This document shows positions 43,598 through 55,169 of a stretch of DNA of 64,000 nucleotides, piece after piece. Below the pieces are notes generated by a model. The model made no database searches and was not told the DNA's origin. It saw nothing but the letters and a program-made list of their open reading frames with translations. The DNA comes from Calycina herbarum. Lineage: Eukaryota > Ascomycota > Leotiomycetes > Helotiales > Pezizellaceae. A program made the position numbers and the translations under genes. The DNA is taken from NCBI GenBank assembly GCA_001414485.1, contig LLEY01000200.1:37724-101723 (forward strand), written 5' to 3'. The stretch's first letter is position 1, and each line of letters begins with the position of its first letter.

Positions 43598-44681
43598 AGT
43601 GAAGGTTTGTTTGTCTGTTAGTGTCTGAAGATCTCGCGGGAGAGCAGAAAGAGCGAGTCGCTCTTTTGTTTCTCATAACAGCCTCTCACTTGAGTGTCTT
43701 GACAATTTCTCCACACTTGAGAGTTGCACCTATTTTTATTATTCTCTCGAGGGGAGATTTTTGTTTATTCCCGACCTCCAGAGAAGGTCCCCCCTTGTGT
43801 TTAACTCTTTCTTGAGAAACTATACTTTTTTGTTACTTTCTTGAGAAAGTTACATCTTAGGAACTCTGATTCCGAAGAAACCTCTCCTTAGGGAGACGAT
43901 ACAAGTGTTTTGCCTTCTTGAAAAGTTCGTTCTTCCAATTGTGTCTTCAGCAGGGGCGTCTCTTTGAGGAGATCTTGTAAGTGTTTTGAGATATTCCCTT
44001 CTCTAGAAGTTCCTTCGTCCAAGTGTTTCCCAACTAAGCCATTTCTATTCTTAAAGGTCATACAAGTGTTTACTGACATTACGTCGAAGAAGGAATTACT
44101 TTCTACGCGATCTATTCAGAAATCTCTCTGATCTAAAATGTTAATGTTCTGAGTTTGTATCTTTGATAATAGAGAAGTCAGCTAGTCGAAAATGAGAGTT
44201 GTGGCTTGTGATGGGTTTGAACACGTGGTGCTTGTTTAGGCTGTTTAGGGCATAACAATTTCTCTCGTTGTTCTATAGCTGCTCTCCCTAAGTTATTGCC
44301 TTGATGTTTATTATATTTTCTCCAAGTTCAAGGCAGGCCGAAATTTGAGTCAAACAAACAAAGGGGTGAAAGAATTTCTTTATTACCAAGTCTTCTTCGA
44401 CCTGTTTTTTATTATTTTGCCCTAACTCGTATTGAACATGACCCTGTATTTTTTTGCTTCTTTGAACTTCGCTGGCGCCAGGCGCAGGGGAACAGGCTAT
44501 TACTCTACATTGCTTTTTGCCAGAGGAGGCTGAAATAAGACAATTGCTTATACATAAACAATTCTTGTATTTTTTTATTTCTAAAGCAGAGTAATTGTCT
44601 TAAATCACAACTTTAACTTCTCCATTTCACTACCTATTTACTACTATTACTTTCAACTTTATAAAACACCAACAAACGAAA
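43598..44681. other. Intergenic region, no supported gene
   Basis: Pyrimidine-rich and AT-rich with short frames. The block CTTGAGAAA-TACT is duplicated near 43810 and 43840. Sequence just before 44682 is an A/C-rich fungal leader. Confidence 0.4.
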
Positions 44682-45242
44682 ATGTCTTCCGTCGACATGT
44701 ACCCAGGGGCGGCTACGCTCACTATCCTAGAGCTCAGCAAAGTCGTAGAGGAGATCTCTGAAGCGGCTTTTGACTGCACTTCTACGTTCGACGGAAAAGC
44801 AGGCGACGACCTCTACTATCTCGTTTACTGGAAGCTCGCCAGAGAACTCACAGTGACATCAGAAATTCTTAAGCTAGGTTCCTTCATCGTCGACGAGTTC
44901 TGCTGGTTCGAATCCCACCTCCGTTTCTTGTACTGGTGGCTAGAGCGAGAATTGGCGGGCAGGGACGACATTCACAAACTTGCATGTAAGGGTGCAGTAA
45001 AGGATGAGGTTGCTGATACGGTGTTCAAGATGCGGAAGGTTCTTGAACTGGCTTCGAGTGGAGCATTTAAGAAGGGGAAAGAGAAGAAGTGGGGTAAGAT
45101 GGCTCGAGGCAAGGAGTGGGATGAGCATGCGTGCGACTCGGAATATAACGATTGCCATGTTCTATATGGTTCCGCGTTTTTGGCTCATGCGGAACCTTTG
45201 TTGGAGGCACTTGAGAATCATCCTCATTATCAACATACTTGA
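44682..45242 (+). CDS. Unknown helical protein, paralogue 1 of 3
   Basis: An open frame of 186 codons starting MSSVDMYPGAATL after a leader ACGAAA-ATG. The protein is predicted by eye to be all-helical: ILELSKVVEEISEAAF, LYYLVYWKLARELTVTSEIL, FESHLRFLYWWLERELAG and VADTVFKMRKVLELA, with a Lys-rich segment and a C-terminal His-rich end. The first two helices align with those of the genes at 46575 and 47659 (pattern K-x2-E-I, A, then Y-x3-Y-x-K-L). No catalytic motif and no signal peptide. Cytosolic location is a guess. It is the longest and most Trp-rich of the trio. Confidence 0.6.
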   Translation: MSSVDMYPGAATLTILELSKVVEEISEAAFDCTSTFDGKAGDDLYYLVYWKLARELTVTSEILKLGSFIVDEFCWFESHLRFLYWWLERELAGRDDIHKLACKGAVKDEVADTVFKMRKVLELASSGAFKKGKEKKWGKMARGKEWDEHACDSEYNDCHVLYGSAFLAHAEPLLEALENHPHYQHT

Positions 45243-46574
45243 TAACTATGTTCCAAGACATTCGCTTGTCAATAGCTGTTGAGGTAGCGATTGACCTTCC
45301 GCTCCAACCCCCCCTACCCTTTTTACCTCATTCTAAACTCAAGAACTCTTAAGTAAGTCTCTATCCACACCCTAACTTTAATCCAATAAACTGAACACAT
45401 TTAAAGTATACACTTATCATTCCTTGCAAACACTACAAAACCAAACTATGACCTTATAAATATCGCTTCATTAATAATTCATTTTTGTGACATTTTCCCC
45501 AATGGAATTTACTCCATCATTGTGGTGTGCAATATGTACTTTTTGAGATATTTCTCAAGAGCTTAGGGCCACCAGGGGGTGTACTCATTCGTGGGACAGA
45601 TTGTGCTTGGTGCTTAGGCACACCAAAACTCACCTTAGCAGTAAACAATTAAAGCAAATCCTATACATTTCACTTAGATATCCAGCGAATGCTCTACCGA
45701 ATATATTCTACTTAGAAAAGATAAAAGGTGGCAGAATAGGCCCGTAGATTTGTACAAAGATGTATGAATGCCAATGGTCTGCGAAAGGGAAATCTGGTGA
45801 CGAGCCGCAGTGAGACTGACTCCCTAGGAGAAATATCAGAAATTATCTTGCCTTTAGCTTTTGAGGAATCTGTCCTCCACTACGGTTAAGCTAGTGATTA
45901 AGTAATTACTTTGCGCTATTCTCTTGGTGTGAATTTCTAAGCTTAATCGCTCCTATGGCTTGATTCACAAAAACCTATCTTTCTCTTCCCTAATTAATCT
46001 AAGCCTAGCTCTGCTAGAAAATTTGCCCTGAAAGACGGAAATTCGCTCTATTGTTTACTATCGCCATATCTCGATCTTCAAGAGTCATGCCTTTCTTGAA
46101 TAACTCAGCACGCTTCCTACTCTCCACCATCGATATGAAAGGAAGATGCCAAGGCCTTGAATAAAAAGAAATTTTTAGACGACTTGGGTAAAATGGCTCC
46201 GAGACTAATCTCATTGACATAAATGACTGAACAAAATCACCAGAATGCCGCGGTACGCGAAATAGTTGACCTAGGCTAAGATGCGAAGGAGTGTCTTTGT
46301 TAGTACTTTTCTCATGCAACGTTTGTTATCTTCATTGTGCCTTTCATGCTATTACAATCCATTGTAGCATTGCCTTTATCTCTTTTTTGTACTTTATTCA
46401 ACTATTAGAAAGTTCTTTCTCAAAATCTGGAGCCGCATTTAAGACTGTTTACCTGTAAACAGTTTCTGGATTTCTCTATTTGTATGAGCAGAATTGGTAC
46501 ATTTATCCTTACTTCAATTTTTATTTTCAACAAACACTACGACTTTCATTACTACCAGTACAACAGTTAACATC
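45243..46574. other. Intergenic region, no supported gene
   Basis: A minus-strand frame at 46014-46319 (101 codons) is the only long frame. It has no recognisable features and lies upstream of the second paralogue, where the antisense frame is probably accidental. Confidence 0.4.
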
Positions 46575-47060
46575 ATGACTTTCAGCAAATCTCTCAAGAA
46601 CATCTTTCAAAAGAAGAATAACGTGACCATCCAACAGCTCGCCACCAAGGCCAGGGAGATCTCTAGGCTAGCACTTGAGCGATATGCCACATTCTCCCCC
46701 AACCAAGTCCATATCGCCTACGCCTTCATCGAGTCGAAACTTCTTGACGAGCTCAAAGAACTCTTGGATGAGGCTTGCAAGTCTTCCGAAATTGAGCCTT
46801 TCACACGTTCTGAACTCCGCCGCTTCCGAAAACATCTCAGCAAGGTCAACATGGAGATGGAGGATCAGTACACGGATCCAGGTTCTAACAGTATGCTTCT
46901 TTCTCTCATTAAATGGGAAGCAGAGGCTGCTGTGAAGCAAATAGAGGAACTGTTGGGTAAGGCGGAGAGAGGAGAGCTGAAGGAGGGTGAGTGTGAGGAT
47001 TGGGGTTTGGATTGTTGGGAGGACTACCCGGAGGATTGTCCTGAGTTGGCTTGGACTTGA
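46575..47060 (+). CDS. Unknown helical protein, paralogue 2 of 3
   Basis: Start MTFSKSLKNIF at 46575 is preferred. An upstream in-frame ATG (46494) would add a Thr-rich leader that reads like untranslated sequence. The product is 161 residues. Helices include IQQLATKAREISRLALERY, VHIAYAFIESKLLDELKELLDEA, ELRRFRKHLSKVNMEM and AEAAVKQIEELLGKAE, ending in an acidic Trp-rich tail (DWGLDCWEDYPED). It shares the A-T-K-x2-E-I...A-L-E and A-Y-x-F/Y patterns with the gene at 47659, strongly suggesting tandem duplication. Function unknown. Confidence 0.6.
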   Translation: MTFSKSLKNIFQKKNNVTIQQLATKAREISRLALERYATFSPNQVHIAYAFIESKLLDELKELLDEACKSSEIEPFTRSELRRFRKHLSKVNMEMEDQYTDPGSNSMLLSLIKWEAEAAVKQIEELLGKAERGELKEGECEDWGLDCWEDYPEDCPELAWT

Positions 47061-47658
47061 GGTGGTGAACCCTTTATGCCTTTGGTCCTTTTGACTATTC
47101 TATTCTTCATTATGAGTCTTGACTCATCTTAGTTAACAATATACTTTGTAATAGGTACTTTAAGATCACCACTTGTATTTTTCAACTTGTGATGCCTTTT
47201 TTCTGCTCAATCTGTGAAATTCTTTCTTAGAAATGTTTTAAAATGTCCTAGAGCTTATAGCTACTCTCCAGAAATAGTTGGAATGAACTAGAACTCGCCA
47301 TCTTAATTATTTTAAAGCGCCTCGGAAGATGCTAGATTTTCCACAGAGTTTTATGCGACTTGAGGAAGGAGTGCCTAAAAAGGTTAACTAATTTTCACTT
47401 TATAATTCAAAAAAAGCGTTCTACTCTTCGGTGAGTAGGTGAGACAGTGCATTCAAAACAATAGCAGGATAAGTTTCCTTGTTTGTTAGCAACCGTCCAC
47501 TTATGCCCTGCTTTTCTTTGTACCTCTGTCTGAAATTACATGAACAAAATCTTGCCCTGACAAAGCGATTGTTGACTCATAAACAGTTGACATGATTTTC
47601 GACTTATAGTCCTGATTATTCATCTTAAATCTGCAGTTCAAATTAACAATAAGCCAAA
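47061..47658. other. Spacer between paralogues 2 and 3
   Basis: No gene seen. The phrase TTGCCCTGA recurs here (47549) and before paralogue 2 (46022), perhaps a trace of duplication. Confidence 0.35.
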
Positions 47659-48135
47659 ATGTCAGCCCAAATCGCCACAAAAATCGAGGAGATCGCCTCA
47701 TCTGCACTTGAGATGTTCAATTCCCTCCCGAGCAAGGATCTCGACTTTGCCTACACATACCTCAAACGACACTTCATCTCTAAAGTTTACGAGGTATTAG
47801 AGGAAGCATACGTTTCCCCAGGCACGAATGTCAAACTCCAATGTATCCGAGATCTTTTACAAACATATCAGAAGGTTATAGATGACATAGCTATAGACCG
47901 TTATGATCGCGGCCCGGTTCAGACGAAATTGTCAATCGGACGTACTGCCAAATTTACCGCGAAGAGATTAGTGCAGTTGTTGGAGTATAATGAGATTCAA
48001 CAACGTAAGGCAGAGGTTGAGATGAAGGTCATCTCACATGATAACGGGGATTCTGATTCAACGACGGAAATTTGTCTGAATCTTCGGACGACAATGCTTC
48101 GGGCTTCAAGTAACCACCAGGGTACCTGTATTTAG
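47659..48135 (+). CDS. Unknown helical protein, paralogue 3 of 3
   Basis: A 158-codon frame starting MSAQIATKIEEIASSALEMF. Helices LDFAYTYLKRHFISKVYEVLEEAY, VKLQCIRDLLQTYQKVIDD and AKRLVQLLEYNEIQQRKAE match the order in paralogue 2. The C-terminal 35 residues (from ISHDNGDSDS) differ completely and may be a drifted or frameshifted tail, since the acidic Trp-rich end of paralogue 2 is absent. No known family. Confidence 0.58.
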   Translation: MSAQIATKIEEIASSALEMFNSLPSKDLDFAYTYLKRHFISKVYEVLEEAYVSPGTNVKLQCIRDLLQTYQKVIDDIAIDRYDRGPVQTKLSIGRTAKFTAKRLVQLLEYNEIQQRKAEVEMKVISHDNGDSDSTTEICLNLRTTMLRASSNHQGTCI

Positions 48136-49775
48136 GAAGGGTGTTTGGGTATCCAGATGATACTGAATCGGCACCGGCCTTTCTGGAAGATGGGTGTTTT
48201 TAGAATTTGACCCAGTTCTCGGTCGGATTTAAGGGTTTTATTCTGCACCACCCTCGTCTAGCATCCATTAGACACATGTCCTAAGCTCAAGTGATCTTGA
48301 GAAAGTTGCCCCCAAACAATCTAATAATAATTTACAATATCTAGACTTTTCTCTCTTTTCTATTGTGATATAACTTTCTTGTTACTACACTTCTGACAAC
48401 CGTGCTCGGCAATTGCAAATGTTACTGAGTTGTGAATATCAAGAATTCTATGATTACTTTTAAACGGTTCACAGCCTTTAAACCATCCACCATCTTTTAA
48501 GACTTCTCTCGAAGGTCCCTCTCCGTGTATATCCAGACGTCATGACACAAATACCCTCATATCACTTCACTTAAGTAAAAACTCCCTTGCAAGTGAACAT
48601 CCTTGACCATTAATTCTCAAGTTCCTAAGCCTGAATAAGCTCAGAATCATATCGAAACCCTTCACAAGAAAGTGAAGAAACCAAAACCAACTCAAAACCA
48701 ACGCGATACCAATCGTGAAACCCAATATAGTAGACTGGAAGTGTACTTAAGAAACAGACTTCTAGCAATGGAAAAGATCCTAGAGCCTGTCCCGTAATCT
48801 TAGCACTATCGTTATAAGTTCTATTGTCTCCCGGGTTATTCAGCAAAGTCAACTTACAGCGCCCCAGTTCTCCATTTTCGTCTTTTTGTTCGCGTACCCA
48901 TCATTTTCACCATCCCAGACATCACCAGATCCCTTACTCGTCTTTTCGATCTTCTCAGCAGTAAACCCACCCATCCTACCTACAGGCCAGAACTTATATA
49001 CGTAAGCTGCTTCTTTTACTTCTGAAGCAATCCAAGAGGTCTAAAGACTCTAAGAAGAAAATGAAATAAAAATATAAGCTGAAACACATATAGCACTGAA
49101 GTCATACCTAACCAACCACCTTATAATTATGAAGCATATAATCACTTTCGCCACTTCCTCACACTAGAATCAGACCATGAAAGCATACCAGCTGCTAGAA
49201 ATGACTATTATCTAGTAATTCAATGGATAATCCCACGACTGGATTATGAAAACTTTTTTTTGTTTTTGGAAAAGCTAATAAATATAACTGAAATTGAATG
49301 TACTCGAAGTACCATTGGCATTCGTGAAACGTTAATAATAGAAGTGAAGGTATACGCCATTCTATACAAGCATATTGTGTCGGTATATTCAAGAGTGAAT
49401 AGCGCTTCACGTGACCTTCTCGCTTAAGGTCCATTTAAGTAGATAGAGTAGCTAACTTCTCTCGACATACACGAACGATAATAGACTCTGTTTGCATCAC
49501 GCTAATGACCACCAAGTCATACCAACATATTGACAAAATGTGCAAAAGTCACCCTGAAGACAACAAGAATAAGATCCTCATGTTATATAACTCCTAGCAA
49601 TATTCAAATGCAATGTAGATGGACCAAGTATTCCCCAACTGAGGAAATAGTTCCTCTGGTCGAGTTAGTTTTAGGATGATAATAATCAGCGATATATATC
49701 GATATTTTCGACCCAAGTCTGACTTCTATTTAAGAAATAGATACAGCAAATAACAGGCGACTCACTTATTGCTTA
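48136..49775. other. Intergenic region, no supported gene
   Basis: About 1.6 kb of AT-rich DNA with short featureless frames only. Confidence 0.4.
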
Positions 49776-50301
49776 TAGTGAGTTGCGCGTTAAGCTTGAA
49801 TTTGCCCACTTTTTTTGTAATCTAAGCTTTTTTTTTATTAAGGCTTTCTCCCTCTTTTCTTTAGAAGACAGAAAATAAAAGTACTCTAAAAGAGACGAGG
49901 CCTAGCTAGGAAGAAGCGCTATATCTAATTATCTCTCTTCTATATAATTTATTAATTTAAAGTAAGTATAACAAAAGCAAACTAAAAGATAAATAATTCT
50001 TAAAACAACCCCTTTTCTTGAAAAAAAAAGTCACTACCCCTATAAGGTCGATAAGCTATGCTAAGACCCTATAAAAATTAAGACAGATATAAAATTGTCT
50101 ATTTTTGTCTTATAAAGTTTATAGAGTATAAGGGGAGATATAAGCCTCTTCTTTCCTATTCTTATAAATAGTATATTATATGTTATTGTTAATTAATAAG
50201 TAAAAGAGTGCCTAAAAAGGGGGGAAATCAAGGAATTTTCTCAAAAAGCTCGGATTACAAAAAAAGTAGGCAAATTCAAGCTTAACTCGCAACTCACTGT
50301 A
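49774..50301. mobile_element. MITE of 524 bp with TA duplication and long inverted repeats
   Basis: The element spans 49776-50299 between TA dinucleotides. Its ends are inverted repeats of about 50 bp: CAGTGAGTTGCGAGTTAAGC at the right end (reverse complement), and the same with CAG changed to TAG and one A to C at the left end, continuing into GCTTGAATTTGCC and a T-run. There is no coding capacity. The interior is TA-rich from RIP. TA target and ends place it with Tc1-mariner-derived MITEs. A matching terminus is found at 11710. Confidence 0.82.
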
Positions 50302-50818
50302 AGGAGTACAGCCGTTGGATATTCGTTTCTTTTATTAGATTGTTTTGAAATATCTGGAGTAATAGAATAATCCGGGTAAAGTTGCTAAGAGTCTTTAAGT
50401 TGAACTCTAGTTGTTTACTGATGTTGTTCTAACTAATGCAAATAATTGAATAAATCGTATAAATTTACGACGATTGATTAATCTAAAGTCCAGTTGTCGG
50501 TTAATCGTGTTCAAAACATCTCAGGTGATAGAGCCAAATAAAAGAAGTAACGAGAACCAGTGATAGAATTCAGGAAAACAGTGTCCACCTCCAACCAAAG
50601 TGGTTCAGACCCTGAAGCAAAAGACTCGTGACCGAAAACCCAACAACAGCGAGAAATTTGGCCCTATGGAATCCAACACAGCTGATGACGCTCAAGCTCA
50701 GGTTTCATTCTCACGTTGAAAAGGGAACGTGATATGGATATAGGTAAACAAGTAAATTCTAAGTATATTCCAACTAAACGCCCATACATGCTTCAACTAA
50801 CCCTAAAATGGTCTCTCT
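50302..50818. other. Intergenic region, no supported gene
   Basis: Short frames only. It lies at the 3' end of the FSH hydrolase gene. Confidence 0.35.
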
Positions 50819-51873
50819 TTATTCATCGTGTTCAGCTAATGCGCGAACAGCATCTCCGAGTTCTTTGAGGGTGTTCTTGTCTCTTGGGATAGTGTGTCCC
50901 TTTCCGTGATCGAACTGGGAAGTAAGACAGTTAGCCTTGGCTCATTTTGAGGAGGGACTTGAAAAGTTGAGAACTCATGATATGAAGTCGTAATTTTATG
51001 AGTCTCCATGTACTTTCAATGAAGCAGACTAGGAAATTATATACTTACTAAGATAGCCGTATCTTGATCGCAAACATTAAATAAAGCCATCGCGCCCGCA
51101 AGGTACGGATCGTCAGCTCCGACGCAATGAAGAGTTGGAATATCAATGATATCATCGGTAGTGTCCACCAAAACCATTTCATTCGACTCGGCATCCAGCG
51201 GTGGCCAACCTGCAAAGAAAACTGCCTAGACGAATTGTCAGTAGCTTTTGCAACATAATTGAAGGTATTCATACCCTCTTAATAGTTCGTGGTCTCCCCT
51301 CACTAGCAAACAACTTCGCCTCCTCCATGATCAAGCAGCCCGCAGCAACAGTACCCTCAGAATACGCACAGATTCCATCAAATGGTCCATGTTCCTCGAT
51401 GGTACGGTAGATGGCTGTAAGCGCATTACTGATGTTCTGTCGGATACTGCTATCGCCATGGGGCATAAGTTCTCTCAATACATCCTCGGCATTTTCACCT
51501 TCTGGAAAATCTCGGACTCGCTCGAGGACATCGTTTTTCTGGATCCCGTCGTATTCGAAGAATTTGTAGAGAGGCTTGGGACCGAAATAATCTTCGAATC
51601 CGACGGGGGGAGAACATTCTATTTGGCCCTGGGTGAAGAAGAACTCTGCGCTGCCGTCGGCTGTGAGTTCGTTGCAGAATGGTGCTGGAAGACTGTTAGT
51701 TTTGAGCAAGGAATCTGTTGAATTTTGAGGTACCTACCCAATTGGATTTCAAGATTCTAGGAAATGTAAGTGAGGGGCCCAGAAGCAGGGTAGAACGAGT
51801 ACTGTACCTTTGCACTTCCATATGCACCCGGAAGACACAAAAACCTCATTTTTTCTTGAGTAGCAGATGGCAT
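50819..51873 (-). CDS. FSH-family serine hydrolase, possible trans-acting polyketide release enzyme
   Basis: Five exons: 51873..51808, a 19-nt microexon 51756..51738, 51684..51275, 51225..51049 and 50914..50819. The product is 255 residues. Motifs of the FSH1 alpha/beta hydrolase family are all present: MRFLCLPGAYGSAKN at the start, the nucleophile Ser in ICAYSEGTVAAG, VFFAGWPP, the acid in CVGADDPY and the His in DHGKGHTIPRD. The microexon supplies NLEIQLAPF and is needed to link the first exon to the rest. FSH enzymes such as LovG release products from highly reducing polyketide synthases, and one lies 3.3 kb away here. The nucleophile elbow has Ala in place of the first Gly of GxSxG, as seen in this family. 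Direct role with the synthase is inference. Confidence 0.85.
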
Positions 51874-54800
51874 CTTGACTAGATGCTCGAATTACAACCT
51901 TGGATTATTTGAGACCAGGTAGGAAATATGCTGATAAGATCTCGAAAGCCAATGACCTTGGTTGGTGATAAGTGGAATGTAGGTCTGGGTGAAGATCCTC
52001 GAAGCGAGAGTGGAAGGAATAATGTTGTTAGAACAGGTAGGATTTGATTCCTAGTTCCTCGCGTCGGATCTCTTCTGGATACAAGTTTCGCCCGGTGATC
52101 TTTCCTCATCCCGTATGCAAGACAGATTTGTCCGCTCGGACTTGTTTTTAAAGTCAAGATCTTGAGATGCCCCTGGCGAACGGGAAGTAGAGGGATTAGG
52201 TGAAAGCTTATCGCAAAAGTAGCCTTCGGAGGCTTTCCCTTTCGTGATAGCGATAACATGTTGCATGTACAGAATCACATGTACCCTGGGCTGTATCAGA
52301 GCGGAGTCCCGTCATCCTCGGTCAGTACATCGGCTTGTGCATGTGAAGCGAAATTGTACCTTGAGATATTTATCTTGTTCAATCCGATAGCAAGAATTCG
52401 TGCTTCGTCTTGCGGCGTATCGTACGACGCGGGGGTTGCACAAAAGGTACAGTACTTGCCTTGGGGTACCGCCGGGGGGCCTTGCAACCGGGTATATTCA
52501 TTTTTGTCCCAAACAGGAAGATACATACCGCCGCGTCCTAATTGTGATCGCCACCTCCCCTATGTAGATTTCCAAACAAAATCTTAGACATTAAACGTCC
52601 CCAAAAAAAGTATATTCAACCTATTTCGGCCAGAAGGTATCCCGCGGAAGAACGCAGTGCTAGTCGTGAGTGATGGATTGGGAAATCGATTCATCTATGT
52701 GTACCCACTGAAACCACAGTTTTTAACCAATTCGCAGAAACCAAAGTTCTGGGCTCAGAAACAGACGATGAGTGGAGTCCCACGGAGAATGAAGAGACCT
52801 AGAGTCGAGGATCGACACGAAAATGTCATTCCTGTAAGGGGGCAAGAAGTGAAGATTGATCCCTATCATGATTATCCAGGCTTCAGACGTCACCAAGGGG
52901 AATTTAATCGTGATGACCGGGATCAGGGCTGTTGTATTATTCGGCAGATGTAAGGTAGCGGGGTGATTGACAGCACCGCAAGAACCAACGTCCGTACGGT
53001 ACCGACATTCGGGATACTCGTATGGCTACTAGATCCCAAAAAACCCCGTAGCTGCACAAAAGGTACTGCACTTCCCCCACACCTGAGACTCGGACAAGGG
53101 AGATCCACCAAATCGAGTTGAAGAAGAAATTTTGTTTTTGGAAAAGATAAACCCTCCGCAAAGATAGACAAGGTAATCAAGCATGGCTCTTTCATTTGGG
53201 TACGGAGTACAGAGGCCAAGTGTTCCAAGAAGCATGGAAGGATTCGGATCATTTTACAGCTTTGGTTCTCACCGAGCGCCCTTACTGCGCCATGTAACAT
53301 TGCACAAACCCCTGAGTGCGTCGTGCTGTCTGCAGATTGTCTCTTATGCCACTATCTCGCAAGGAACAAAAGCTTCGACTGAGACACGAGTGACGCCTGC
53401 AAACCCCCTCAACGCCACCATTGTGTACACTCGTCACTAGAGGGACGGAGAGGGCATTCGAGTGTGGGTTGTATGAAATTAAGGAGGCTAGATCTTGGTG
53501 TACCCCGATAGACGGACTCTCCGTGAAGTGACCGATTCTGGGTAACGAGATAGACACGGTGCTCAGTGAGAAACGTTGCACCAGGGGGGTAAAATAGGAT
53601 AGGGTGGAATCGAGACCCGAAGAAGGGGAGCAGGAAGAGGGAAGACAGAAGCAAGTGGAGAATTGTTGGAAGATAAAAAGAAGCCATTCACATCGGAGAG
53701 ATGTAAAGTCACTGCAGGCTTGAACTCCCGCGCCGCTGATTTTGCTGTGCGGTCGCCGCCCTGGGCTAGCGCGTATGCACCTCGATATTGAGGCCTGGAA
53801 TGCAAGGTCTCCGGCGCTAAAATAGAGCTAAATTCCACCTCAACCTCTTCCTCCTCCACCAACCACCACCTCACTCTTTCCTCCCCCTCTTTCCTCCCCC
53901 TCTTTCCTTCCCCTCAACCAACATCCTCATTCCTTACCCCGGCAAACAACCTTCTCGGCAAGTCTCAACCTGGCAATAATGCGGTATCGCTTCAGTCAAC
54001 CCAAAGTCCTCCTATCAAACCCCCACGACCTGGCTCCTCCATCTCAATCTCGAATGCCGAGGAATCCTCAACTCGAGATTGGCGACCCGTGTTTTGACTA
54101 CATCGCTGGTTGGAAGACTGGGATGTCTTGATTTAGTGACCACCTTCCTGTCCTTATCCCTCAGGGGTTCTGATATGCAACGAAAGTACCACGGTACGAA
54201 ACCCTATCATTTTGGCATGTGTCTATATGAGTTTATGGGAGTTTTACCATTTCAATGCTGGCCACTATATTCAACATTTGTCTATCGTTTCCAGGTTCAG
54301 TCTATAGTGAGAGTTGAAGTCGTAATACAGGCATGTTGTATACATATGATCTTTTAATATGTTTGCCACACGTTCAACATGAACTTTTGCCCTCGATCTC
54401 ACAGATTCCCATGTCTCAAAAAATTCCCATATCTTGAATCCCACCATCTCAGCCTCCAGCTATAGCAAAGATTTTCAAATTAGCTCCCATATGCTGGTTA
54501 TAGCGACCATTTTCTTCTTCCAGTCTCTGGAGTGCCCGTCGCCTTCAGCTAGAGAACTCGTTTTCTTATCCATTTCTCGTATCTCAACGCTGTCCGCTTT
54601 CGGGTCTGGATCTCCTATTGGAACTCGTATGTACGAGACGCTAATAGAATGATTTACAGTTAGCTTGTAGACCTAAAACTTGGTGTGGATGAAAATACTT
54701 TCTGGTACCATTTCTCTGCCTCTACGTTGGCAGCCAAGCTATTTCTATATCTTTCCCATGTATCGATTTCATTCGGCATCGACAATTTTACGTGTTTTCG

Positions 54801-55169
54801 AACCAAACGAACGTGATTTTTTTGCACATGCCAATTCGAAGCATCATCGGACCTTCTTATCTGACATGTTATGACTATCATTCTTCGGCACCAGTTTCTT
54901 TTTCCTGCAAGATCTTCTTGACAACTTCCCGTTCTAGATTTAGCAACCTTTTCCAGAAGTAGGAACCTTCAGCCCCAGTCAATTTCTGCGTTTACATGCT
55001 TTGTACCCCAGTAAAAGATACAAAAGACCAGATGAAGTGCCCTGTCTCCAAGATGTGCCATCCTTGTTACCCCATTTATCCACCATGGCCGACAGTCTCA
55101 TAAAGCTTGGTTACCTCTATCGCAGTCAAAAATGTTCTGCAGCTTCTCACAGGTCAATTCATTTCAATC
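51874..55169. other. Intergenic region between the hydrolase and the polyketide synthase
   Basis: About 3.3 kb with only featureless frames. The block GTTGCACAAAAGGTAC (52435-52449) recurs imperfectly as CTGCACAAAAGGTACTGCAC (53053-53072). A CTCTTTCCTCCCCC repeat is at 53873-53910. A decayed gene might be present around 52650-53600 but I cannot support one. Confidence 0.4.

Noticed and set aside
46014..46319. Minus-strand gene of 101 codons upstream of helical paralogue 2
   Set aside because: No features; position in the expected promoter and no counterpart before the other paralogues.
52657..53581. Small genes between the hydrolase and the polyketide synthase
   Set aside because: Several short frames overlap each other on both strands with no motif or splice structure that I could support.
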